From Agrostemma githago (lineage: Eukaryota; Streptophyta; Magnoliopsida; Caryophyllales; Caryophyllaceae), in contig OY288247.1 in assembly GCA_958450325.1 (NCBI GenBank), positions 54,501,701-54,565,700 of the forward strand: a stretch of DNA of 64,000 nucleotides, in the 5' to 3' direction. The notes beneath the pieces are model-generated. The model did not search any database, was not told the origin of the DNA, and saw nothing but the letters and a program-made list of their open reading frames with translations. Both the position numbers and the translations under genes were made by a program. Below are positions 49,501-60,131 of the stretch, in pieces; the first letter of the stretch is position 1, and every line of letters starts with the position of its first letter.

Positions 49501-52213
49501 GATTAATGTTCAGCTTGTGAACAATAAAGGCCGGGTCGACCCCTGACATCTCGTCTGCAGAGTAGGCGAATACGTCCCTATTCTCTCTTAGGACTGCAAT
49601 TAGTTCCTTTTGATAGGACTCCTCCAGGTCGGCTCCTATAAGGACCTGCCTCCCTGGCTCTAAATCTACTAGCATGCTCTCCCCTTCAGGCTCCAGGCGG
49701 ACTGGCTCTTGCTGGGCAGTCGGAATCTCACCTTCCCTGCTAGGAGAGCACTGGGCTTTTCGCTTCCCTTTTCTTTCTGTCTCATGGGCCTGCAGGGCCA
49801 CAGAATAGCAGTGTCTGGCCGACTCCTGATCCCCGTGGACCTTCCCCTCCATGCCAAAGTCTGTTACATAGGCTATGGTGAGGGCCCTAATGGATATGAC
49901 AGCTTCTATTTCATCTAGGGTGGCTCAGCCTATCAGGGCGTTGTACGCGGATTTGGCATCCACCACAACAAATGACGCCCTGATATTTCTTGCGGAGGTC
50001 CCCTCCCCAAACGTGACAGGCAGATCGATAACTCCCATGGGTAGCATGCCTACTCCATTGAATCCATACAAAGATCCGGGGGCTGGCTTCAGGTGCCTTC
50101 TTTCAAGGTTCATCCTCTCAAAAGCATCCTTGTATAAGAGATCTGTGTAGGCGCCAGTATCCACCATACACCTCTTGACAATATGATTGCTGATTTCCAG
50201 AGTTAAGACCAGAGGGTCACTATGTGGGTACACGACTCTCCCTGCATCTTCAGGGGTGATGCTTAGGGTAGTGCCCCTTGGGCTGCCTGCCTTTTCAGCG
50301 TAGCAAATTTGGTTCCACAGTTCGCGGATCTGCCTTTTCCGGCTGCGCCTGCTGGTCCGCCCCTCTGCATCCTCTGATACTACATGGATGACCATGCGAT
50401 TTTGGGCTGAGCCCTCAGGTTTGTCTGTCACCTCTTTCTGGGTTTTGTTCCTTGCTGCATAGTTACTCAGCCAGCCGTTTCTTATTAGTTTTTCTATTTC
50501 GTCTTTTAAGTGGCGGCACTCCTCTGTGGTATGACCTATGCAGTCATGGAACGTGCATAATTTTTTGGGATCTCCTTTTGGGCTGCGAGGCTTGTTTGGA
50601 CGAGTCCATTTTGCTGTTTCTTTTTCTAACTCGAAGATTTCTGCTCTCGGCCTATTGAGGGCCGTGTAGCTGTCAAATCTTGGTTGGTATGTGGTACGTT
50701 CCTTCTTGGGAGTGTCTCCCTCTTCTCTCTGCTTGCCTGGCTCATTTCTGCCACGCCCACCCTGCGGTCCTCCCTGCGGCCTTGTTTGGCCTGCAGGGGT
50801 ATCCGGCAGGCTGTGAAACTCTTCCTGCAGAATGAACCCTTCAGCAATTTTCCTGGCCATGGCCAAGGTTTCCGGCTGGGCCCTGATCATCTGATTTTTC
50901 ATTTCTCCTGGGAGCAGGGAGATTGTCAGGGCATAGGCAGCGGTGGAATCATCGATCTCCCTGACCTGCTGGTAGGATAGGTCAAACCTCCTCAGATACT
51001 CCCTTACACTTTCACCATTTTTCTGTTTTAGGGTCATAAGATCGAAGCGAGTGAGGCGTCTCCTTTTGTTTCCAGCATATTGTTCGAGGAAAATCTCGGC
51101 CAATTCTATGAAGAAGTTGATTGATCCTTGGCGGAGATCCCTGAACCACCCTTGTGCGAGCCCTACCAGGGTGGTTGGGAAGACTTTGCACCAGATGGCG
51201 TCATCCACGTTGTACATGCCCATGTGGCTCTCGAATGCCGCCAAGTGGTCCTCTGGGTCTGTTATCCCGTCAAACTTAATGGTCGGCATTTTAATTTTTG
51301 GGATGGGGTACTCTTGTATCTCAGAATGAAGTGGGGTTTTTGTTGGTCTGCCTACCATTCTTGACCTGATTTCCCCAGACTGGTTACCGTGCATGTCCCA
51401 TTGTCTATGGGTCGGTTTCCTCGTACTGGGGGAGCGGTGCCTTGGAGGCGGCCTGCTTGCTGCTTCATCTTCTGTCTCAGGGGAGATTTGCCTGGGTCTC
51501 TTCCTCTGAGAGTGGCAGAGGTTCTCACCCTGGTGATATTTAGATTCAAGCGGTTGCCCCCGGTTGAGCCTAGACTACAGGCTTTAGGACAAACCCGGGG
51601 CTGATTGTTCTTTGACCACCGGTGTTAACCTGGAGAAAACCCCGCCTTGCTTTTCTCCCAGGCGCTTTGACATGGGCTCTCTGGGCCTCATTCTCTCCTG
51701 CAATTCCCGGGATAAACCTCTCTGTTCTTCAGACGCGGATTCTGTTGTGTGAATAGAGAATGCCTGTTGTTGGGCAGGTGGCTCTGGGCTGCCCGCTGTG
51801 AGACGCCTCCGCACCTGCGCATATACCTGTGCCGTCCTTCTTGCTTTCCTCTGAGCATTTCTGGCGGCGGTCTGCTTCGTGCCCCCAGCTCCGTCCCTGC
51901 TTATTGAGGGTGGCTGTCTGGGGGCCGATGCGACCCTGCCTACCAAGTCCTCAGGAGTGAACTCCTGATTTAGCATTGGAGAGAAGAAGGCGGTTGTCTG
52001 CGCCATCTGAGCTGGGGTCAGATTCAGAGTGTGCCCTGGGTGTGTCCCCAACTCAAGTGCTACAGCAGCGCTTGGTATGCCTAGGAGACTGGCTCCCCCC
52101 ACCCCCAGGATCATGGCGACAGGAATCCTTTCTGGCTGTGGTATACCATACAGGGAGGTCACCGGTGGGACCGTCGGACCCGCCCCTGTACTGGTGTCAA
52201 CGATTTCTGGCAT
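46539..52213 (-). pseudogene. gag-pol: Tat Gag-Pro-Pol polyprotein, one frameshift and four nonsense codons
   Basis: ATG 52213 lies 80 bp after the PBS. Gag runs to about 50400, with KFDGITDPEDHLAAFESHMG near 51270 and a CxxH...GH...EC knuckle at 50505-50557. Protease DTGA is at 50150-50161. RT active-site YVDD is at 49019-49030. The join to RNase H near 48550 is frameshifted and lacks about 15-25 family codons. Archaeal-type RNase H starts at DGSS (48230-48240). Integrase has an HHCC zinc region about 47560-47455, core Asp near 47374, Asp near 47196 and Glu in QAEAAN near 47090. In-frame stops lie at about 51584, 51575, 49922 and 47181. Each could be one C-to-T change; for the last two the family residues (Arg in ALIGR, Gln in GRQFDN) support it. 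All domains are otherwise in the right order. Confidence 0.9.
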
Positions 52214-52292
52214 GATTGCTTTGATTGTTTTAGTTTTTTGTGATTAGGAATGGTTGATTTTTGTGGGTAATTCGTGAGCACAACCGTTTTCT

Positions 52293-52310
52293 TCCCCACA
52301 GACGGCGCCA
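52293..52310 (-). other. Primer binding site of the young Tat element
   Basis: On - it reads TGGCGCCGTCTGTGGGGA, three bases from the end of the 5' LTR. The type is common in Tat elements. Confidence 0.8.
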
Positions 52311-52313
52311 AAT

Positions 52314-53023
52314 TGTTCCGGTCACGGAAACAATTAACCCGGCTCTGGATCCGGGTCGTGTAATCGGATTGACGGTAAATAACTGATCGCCTGATTTCCT
52401 TAAACCTCTCCTTTGTCTCTCTCCCTTGATCGGACCTTCCCGGCGGAGTTGGCCTGCTCCCTGCACAATGAACGCACAGGGCCTCGGAGGTTGTCCGAGG
52501 GAACCCTCTCCGATGCCTAAGTTAGTCCGTGAAATGCCTTGATGAACCTAGCTCGTGAGGAACTAGGTGGCGTTTTTAGGAGTGAGAGTCTAGAGAGAGA
52601 AAATCCAACCCCCCTCATGTGGGAAATGGAAGAGTATTTATACCTTCCCACAAGAGAGAGGAAAAGAAGAGTGGAGAGAGAAAGAATGAGTGGATGGGAT
52701 ATTGACACGTGGTTCTTCCCCATCCACTCGTTCTCTCTTACCTGTAGGCAAAACGACAGAGGGGGCTTCTGAGGCCCCGGCTCTGCTCAGGGAGAAGGTC
52801 GCTTGGAGGCAGGCGGGCAGGTAGTGCCTGCACGCTCCTCACAGCAAGCTGCCTTACCCTACCGGGCAGGCGGCTTCCTTGCAGTCTTGTTTTACTGGGG
52901 GAATCCTGGTATCTTATCCCAACGGCCTGCTAGGCGGGCTCTTTGGCTCCTTGGTTCCTTGGACGGGGTCTTCATAGGGCCTGCTAGGCAGGTGGCCCGA
53001 CGCAGGCTCTTCGACCCTCATCA
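52314..53023 (-). repeat. 5' LTR of the young Tat element
   Basis: 710 bp. Its TATA box on - corresponds to TATTTATA at 52635-52642, and it drives transcription towards lower coordinates. Confidence 0.92.
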
Positions 53024-53323
53024 AATATTATCATCTAAGCCTAGATCCTCAAGATCTAAAGTAGGAGACCCCATCCCGTCATCTATCGAACGATCAAGAC
53101 CAGTCAGCAAATCCACGGTAGCCATCCTCGTGCTGGGAACCCCTCCTATGGACTCGTCCTCCTCAGTAACACTGGTAGCCTGATCCTCACCCATAGCCTC
53201 AACCTCAGCCCTAATCTCGGTTCGCCTCGAGGTCTCCCCTTCAAACCGTGCCAGCTGCCCTTAAGCCTAGCGATCTCCGCATCCCGAGTCTGCACGGACA
53301 GGATCAAACTGAGCTCAACCGCC

Positions 53324-54802
53324 TGATGTGTGTTATTTATATACATATTTCCATCCTCTAATTGTTAGTTTAGTCTCATTTTTTGTGCCTAACTCGTTAA
53401 TACTGATGCAATACACTTCGAATGTCGATACTTTTGTATTTGTGTGTATCTTGTAGATTTGGATGCATTTGGAGCTAATCGAAGCATTACGGAATTAACA
53501 ATCGGAGAATTTACACCTAAGCACGGAATCAAAGGAAAAAGATGTGGAATACACGATGAAACAAAGATCGAAGAACGAAAAGACGCAAAACGAGAAGAAC
53601 GAATGATTGCTTACAAACGGGTCAAATCAGAACGTTAATAAATTTCGTTCTACATTTCTAACGAGAGTGATTCAGATGGTGTTAGAAAGCACTTTATCTT
53701 AGCTTTCTAACGGGATATTGCATGTTTGAACAAGTAACAAAGAAATGACAGTCGTTTGAAGTCGAGCGTGCAATGCTGTGACGTAGAACCCTTCTCGATA
53801 GAGTGGCTATCGTTGCAGTCCTTGGTCAACTTTAAGGGGTCTACTCGATCGAGTCCCTTTCCTGGGGCTCGATCGAGTGGCTTTATTTTTGGACCGCTGA
53901 GCTTATTTCGTCCACACTTCATTTGCCCCAAATTTCTTTTTTATTTATTCCTATTAGGACGAGACAATAATCAGGACACTTTTTATTATTCAGTTTTCTT
54001 AGTTTAGTTTACCTAGTGAGATAGATTTCTTAGTTTCGTTTTACCTACTTTCAAGATCGAGGCTTTTAGAATTTCTTTCATCATTCGGTATTTTAAACTA
54101 TCAATTCTCTTTCAATTTATCTTTCTTATTTATTGCTCTAGTATTGTTTTGGTTTCGATTCTTGTTCTCTACTTATTCTTCTTTTAATTGTTAATTACTT
54201 TTTGTCATCTTAATTTGTTTAAATTCAATTCAATTGTTGTTAGTTTGATTAATTTTAGTATGAGTAGCAAATCTCTCATCTAGGATTAAGGGGGTTATAA
54301 TTAATTGATTGTTTGTTAATCGCATGAAATATTGCTTGTTTATCGTCTTAAATCTGATTGATTTGTTGATGCATAATTCAATTGATTAGCATAGCAAATT
54401 AGGGATTTTCACCGATCGGGTTAAGTACTAATTAGGCCACGATAGTTCGGGTAGACTGATGTAATGCTAGCGACCGCAGGTTAAGTTTAGATCTAGAGGT
54501 TGTATTGTACCGACCGGACTTGCATCTTAGGTAGTTCGATTAATGATTAGTTAGTTAATTCCCTGACCCCGACTAATATTCATAGTGAACCTACGATCCT
54601 AGACTACCTTATTATTGTTTTGTCTTAGTTATTTAGCTTCTCCTTAGAAAATCCAAAAAAATGTATAACCCATAATCTAGAATCTAACTCTTAGGATAAA
54701 TAATTGAATTCCCATATCCTTGTGGTTCGACCTGGACTTCGCTATCTACATTATTTAGTGAACTTAGGGACCTTTTGATTAGAATATGATTAGCCTCTAT
54801 CA
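53324..54802 (+). mobile_element. Solo LTR, 1.48 kb, with perfect TSD
   Basis: TGATGTGTGT ... CTCTATCA, flanked by CCGCC at 53319-53323 and 54803-54807. The PMD gene reads on across it. The CTTGTGGTTCGACC stretch near its end is typical of plant LTR U5 regions and suggests + orientation. It contains two ACTCGATCGAGT palindromes (53842-53853 and 53868-53880). Confidence 0.85.
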
Positions 54803-57080
54803 CCGCCTCAAGCCCAGCTACCCGCACCCCCATCTGTGATGCCATGTCGGGAACAACTTGCAAAAGGCATATTATCCTTAGAAAAAAGGGGCAAGATAAA
54901 CAGCTAGCCTAAAGCCATCTACAAAATACAACACGTACCATTCGAGGCCCAAACGTGTCTTGAGCCGATGCAGGAGCCCTCCCCGATGCGTAGGCTTGAA
55001 AGTAGTTTGCAGCCTCCCATAACCGCTGATGGGTAACCGATGAGACATGAACAAAAAACCAAACAAGTTAGCCACAAAAGCCTAATCCACAAAGCAATCT
55101 CAAAACAAAATCACAAACAATTACCCGGTACACCAGATCGTGCCACTCCACCCCGACCTACAACTCTTCCACGGAGCAGGAAGGAAGAGGGCCTCAGTGA
55201 AGGTATCCCCGGCCGCGTCCACCCAAAGCAGCGTCAGGGGAAAGTCTGGGGGCTAAATTTATAGCGTCAGCCGGATCAGCCAGCTAGAACACAAAGCAAA
55301 AAAAATACACCATTTTAAAATGCGACAAACCCAAACCCAAAAGCAGAAACAAACAAACAACAACCATATAGTTACCGCGATGCGGTGGCAAGCCAACCGG
55401 TGGTAGACATGGGACATGTACAAGGCATCAGGCATCAGTAACGCCTCGCCCCCTTCACTGTCCCTATTCTCTCAACCCTCAGCCGTAGTAAGAGGCCTGA
55501 ACATGGTCCGGGGAGGGTCAACCCGGATCCTGAACACCTCGTAGAGGTAGTGGCGAACTAGCCTCTCACCCAGATACCAATCCGGGCGAAATAGTGCGGG
55601 GAGGACCATCCACCGGTAGCTCCTCAGTCTCAACTCTGCCGCCACAATCCCGGGCAAGCCCTCGTAGTTGGCCCAAAGACGAGCCACAAACTGCAAAACC
55701 AAGCATCCGCTACAATTCAAAACTCCTAACCTTGGGGGCTACCTAGGGAAATAATTGAATGAAAACTTACATCCTTGAGACGCAGCTAGTTCACCAGTAC
55801 ATTCTCCTTCGAATAATGGCTCGCCATCTTTGTCTAAGGTAGTCTCCACTGGATCCCAGTAGGGAACCTGCCTGGGCGAACCGGCACCGTCTTAGACGCC
55901 AAACTCGGAAAATAAGAGTAGATCCAAGCCTGCAAAACCCGTGCCACCGTTAATGAAGAAAACAAAACCGATAGAAATCCAAACCAAGCACAAATGGAAC
56001 AACTTACCTCCAGCACGAGACATGGACCCACAATGGGTATGGCTGAGTCTGCGACCACCCTCTGCAGCCTCACCATAGCCTGCAAACAGCGGGTCATCTC
56101 CGCGAAACCCGTTGTCACCCAGTCGAAACGTCCCAGTTGACTCAAGTCAGCCAGCAACGACAAAATCCTAGTGCTGAATCTCTCGCCCTTGTTCAAGAAG
56201 CGGGTCGAACCTAGGAAATACCACAACCACAGGTAGGCGTCTTACGCCACCGTGTTAGGCTCCCGACCCTCCAAGACCGCCACTCTCTCGAAGTGGTCGG
56301 CAATATAAGAACTAGATAAGGCATGGGGTGAGCCATAAGCAGAAGGCTATAAATAATCCCCATCCAGCCTCTCACCTCCGCACTGTCCAACCTAGGGCCC
56401 TCCGACGCCCACTTAATCACCTCCCTGTCCCAGGGTAATCCCGTGATTACCCCAAAATCCTCCAGCGTCATACCGACCTCGCCAAACGACATATGGAATG
56501 TCGAGGTTGTATCGTGAAAGCGATCCACCATCACTCGAATCACCATTAGGTTGCTCTTAGTTTGGCAACCGACCAATCGAGCCCAATGCTTGACAACAGG
56601 ACCGAAGGCCGTCCTCCTGACCAACTTCTTAGCCTCAGGAGTAAGCTCTTGTGATTACACCTCGAGGCACGTCATAAATCCCGAGAAAGTCTTCATCGAA
56701 CTTGGGGGCTGGAAATCATGGCAATACAAGAATATAAATAAGTTTTACCAAATGCAAACCAATATCCAAAAAGTCAAAGGGTATTTACCTTGCCGTTAAT
56801 AGTATGGCTCGACACATGTAATTTAGGACGGAATATGAATTGCCGCCCGTTCCAGTCCCTAGCCCAGATGGGATCCACGTAAGCCACTTCCTCGGCCTCC
56901 TCTATTGGCCTAGGCACCCATCTCCTCCTCTGAACCGTCACTGGCAAAACCCTTCTCTTAACTCGGTCGAAATTGGCCTCATTTATCGCCCCAGCCTCTG
57001 GCCTAGGCGAAAGTGCACTCTCCCGCCTCTTACGGGTCGCACAAACCAATGGGACCTCAACGAAACGTCCCTTATGATCC

Positions 57081-57900
57081 TAATGAAGAAGCAACAACAA
57101 ACCAAGAATTCAATGAACTCACACTAGCTCCAAATGGTCCAAGTCCAACCCCCTTAGTCCGTCCTTCAAGTCTAGTAGTGTGTCTTCTTCAAGTGCTAAA
57201 CTAGCTCTTGTGAACACCTACTTAGACCAAAAATAAAGCAAGAACACACATTGCTCTATTCTCATTTCCAAGTTAAATAACAAGCAATTGAAGTTATTGC
57301 TTTCATACACTAGTAAGGCTCATTCACACCTCCAAACCAGCTGAGCACACCAAGGGGAAAACTACAGATTTGGAGCATAAATGGAGGATGAATGTAGTCA
57401 TTTTGGTTCAATGTATTCACTCTCTGATTCTTTGTACTCAGAGTTATTATCACTTAGTAGTTTGTAACCCCATAATGAGGCTTGACTACTTCTGGTTGGA
57501 GCTTTATTTGGGATGTGTTACATGGCTATAAATAACCAAGTACTTGATGAGTAAAATCATTCAATCTTCATCAAACAAAATCTGAGTTAAGCTTTGCTTT
57601 CCTCTTCATCTTTGTAGTTCACAAGACAAAGTATTAGAGTAAGTCGCGTTACAAGCTCTATACTTGCTATTTCAATCGAGTGTTTGAATTAGCACCCATA
57701 GGTCTATCTCATTATGCACACTATCCTTGGTTACGTTCTATCATCACTTTACAACAACTATTTCAATCTGATTTCGTTGCTTTGTTTCGTTCATTTCAAT
57801 TTAATATCATTCTCCAATTCACTTGTTCAAAGTTCATTCTAACTCACATCACCGTACCATCTGCAACTGTAAAACAAAGCAAAACAGACATCCCAGGTCA
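57081..57900 (+). other. LTR-like stretch with a TATA box
   Basis: TATAAATA at 57527-57534 is followed by a CT-rich leader-like sequence, and no gene follows. The composition resembles the R/U5 part of a plant LTR, possibly a Copia or the 3' LTR of the Tat element at 30 kb. I could not find its ends or a partner copy. Confidence 0.35.
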
Positions 57901-58616
57901 TGTCAACCTAAACAGGTCAAAATAAGCTCAAAATTTACGAGCAAGCTATCGAACCTCTAAAAAGCCCCCTAGCATCCATTTTCGATCACGATCACAATAA
58001 AAGTGGTATCGAGAAAATCCGGAATCGTTACCGTCTCATTTGGTTGGTCGTAAGCCCCACGGTCTCACACCAAAAGATTTTGGCTGCATTCCGGGTCGTG
58101 AAAATCGTCATGCAAGTTACCCATAACATCACAAGCAAGAAACTAAGTTTGCAAGAATCAAGTGTGGGAATAATCGAGAAATCGGTCCCTAAACCCCCCG
58201 CATTTCGAATTTTGGCCATGGGAGGCCATTAAAGGACATTCAAGCTCCTATTTCAAGTACATAACTTTTTCTACAAATCTATCCTACCTAGATTTGAAAA
58301 TGGAACAAAAAGCAAGCATCAAAATGTAGCAAAAACGAAACACCCAAATCGATTTCTAGTGTTTAAGCAAATTCAATTCAAAACTGTACTAATCAAGTTC
58401 AAATCAATATTGTGAGTAAAGAACACTTACTTGGGGTTGACTTTATCAAGTTGAACAAAAATCGAGCTTGAAATTGGTTAACAATGGCGGGAGGGCCAAA
58501 GGAGGACGAGAGGGAAGACGTGTCGGGTTTTGAACGAAATAATTAAATGCCCTTCAAATCGCGTTCTTATCCCGGGTCGATAAAACGAAACCCCAGCCGC
58601 CTTGACGGCAGGGATT
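57901..58616. other. Unassigned sequence
   Basis: No gene, repeat or terminal motif I can support. The only frames are short and overlap each other on opposite strands. Confidence 0.4.
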
Positions 58617-60120
58617 TGTCGTGAATCCCGCCGATCAAAATAAACCAACTAACCTGGGCTTGGTGGCTAGGGCACGTCGGGTCAAAATCCTCAGGGACGG
58701 AAAATGGGTTTAGACTAAGGTGAGCTACAATTTTGGACTAGGTTAAAGACAAACTAAACTAGGGTGATGGCTAAAGTGAATTAATGACTAAGCTAAGGTC
58801 TAAAACACGAAGTAAAAGGCAAAACAAGAAACTAATGACAAAGGAAAGCTAGGTAAATCAATAAGAAGGAAACTAGGGCTAGATAGGGTTCATGGATGCC
58901 AAGGATATCAAAAGGGGGAACGAGGTTGCTAGCATGTTTCGTAGCCTAGGTTACATTCGGGCTCTCGCTACTTAAACGGCTTAGGGGCCTCCTCGCCACA
59001 CTCTCGCTACTAGTGGAGGAACCAAACCTATCAACCAAACAAGAACATGCAAGAGAAGAGGCAAGAAAAACAAGGAAGGATCATCTCAAGTCTCACAACC
59101 CTTTCATCAAACATGTAGAGTGCAAGGCAATAGGAAAGAACAAAAACAACATCAAACACCACCAATTTCCACCCTAATCACTCATAATCAACACCCAATC
59201 CCTTTACTAACTCTAGCAAGGGAATCTACTCACTCATATTCAAGATGACAACCACAATACACATCAGAAAACAAGCATAACGATGGAGGTTCATGATACG
59301 AGATTGAGTACTATCAAACAAGAACATAAACAAGAGAAAACTCAAGTAAAGAGGATTAAAGAAAAGAGAAATTATACCAAACACAAATGAAAGGCAAAAG
59401 ATTGAATCTTGTATAAAATCAACCCAAGAAGTATCTTCAATGTTGTCAATAGAGAAGAATTCTTCAATAGATCTTCAATTACACAAGAACTAACTAGGAT
59501 TAAACTAAGATTATGGAGTAATTAAGGAGAGATTAAGCTAATCTAACCTAAAGTAGTCTAAGGTTTAGTGGATGTAGGGTAATGAAAAGTAATCCCTTAA
59601 AACAATACAAGAGGGGGGTATATATAGGGTTCCATAAGCAAAGGGAGGCGGAAGAATGAAAATGGGTCGAGCTGGGTCCTTCCCGGCCGGGAAGGAAGTG
59701 ATCTCGGTCGGAAAGGAGTGGTCCCGGTCGGGAAGGTTGTGATCCCGGCCGGGATCACCCTCCAGTAAGCCGTCCTTTCTCGTCTTCTCGTCCCGGTCGA
59801 GATGGGTCCTTCCCGGGCGTGATGGGTCCTTATTTACTCTTCATAGGCTTCTTATCGATGCTCGGTGCTCAAGATATCATCAAGTTGGCTCCATGGGACA
59901 AGGGATCGAGTCTAAGCCACCGAGTCATCATCGCTTCTCATCGTTGGCTCCATATGCGTCGGAAATGAGTCGGAATCGTTCCATTTCTCCAAGATAGGCC
60001 TTAGGAACCTAAAACAAGCTAGAAGAAGCGTAAGTAGCCTCGAAACCGCTCTAAAGAGCGATTTCACTAGAGAAAACGGGCCCAAACACGAGAAATAAAC
60101 AATATAAAACACACTTCTCA
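58617..60120 (-). repeat. 3' LTR of the non-autonomous element
   Basis: 1,504 bp, TGTCGTG ... CTTCTCA on +. A related solo LTR is at 22416-24022. Confidence 0.8.
59619..59822 (-). promoter_or_regulatory. Palindrome array upstream of the LTR TATA box
   Basis: TTCCCGGCCGGGAA (59680-59693) and GATCCCGGCCGGGATC (59741-59756) are perfect palindromes. TCCCGGTCGGGA (59722-59733), TCCCGGTCGAGA (59791-59802) and two weaker copies fill the gaps. Read on -, the TATATATA at 59619-59626 lies about 55 bp downstream, as in 23496-23683. Confidence 0.65.
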
Positions 60121-60131
60121 ACTCCCCCACA
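60121..60131 (-). other. Polypurine tract
   Basis: ACTCCCCCACA on + reads TGTGGGGGAGT on -, directly before the 3' LTR in element orientation. Confidence 0.7.

Larger units (their letters stand above)
40652..53023 (-). mobile_element. Young Tat-lineage Ty3/gypsy retrotransposon, nearly complete
   Basis: LTRs at 40652-41363 and 52314-53023 are collinear and differ by about six substitutions and one 2-bp indel by eye. The target duplication AATAT is exact on both sides (40647-40651 and 53024-53028). The PBS beside the right LTR and the polyprotein direction set the element on -. Order on -: 5' LTR, PBS, gag-pro-pol, satellite-like repeat, two genes on the opposite strand, 3' LTR. Length 12.4 kb. 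Confidence 0.92.
40598..57080 (-). pseudogene. Intron-rich PMD (plant mobile domain) gene, broken by a Tat element and a solo LTR
   Basis: Read on - from about 57080. A basic N-terminal part (to 56793) ends RPKLHVSSHTINGK. The first PMD half, near 56620-56230, reads VDRFHDTTSTFHMSFGEVGM and LEDFGVITGLPWDRE. The second half (56210-55830) reads AYLWLWYFLG, LLADLSQLGRFDWVTTG and AWIYSYFPS, the classic PMD pattern. Five or six GT-AG introns of 77-92 bp are visible, e.g. 56006-55930, 55770-55691, 55375-55284 and 54938-54857. A coiled-coil-like and acidic tail (DDGMGSPTLDLEDLGLDDNI) ends at 53029; after the inserted Tat element the frame continues to a stop near 40598. At least two in-frame TAA codons could be former CAA. 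It may be a captured antisense ORF of the Tat element at 30 kb or a host MAIN-like gene; I cannot decide. Confidence 0.65.
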
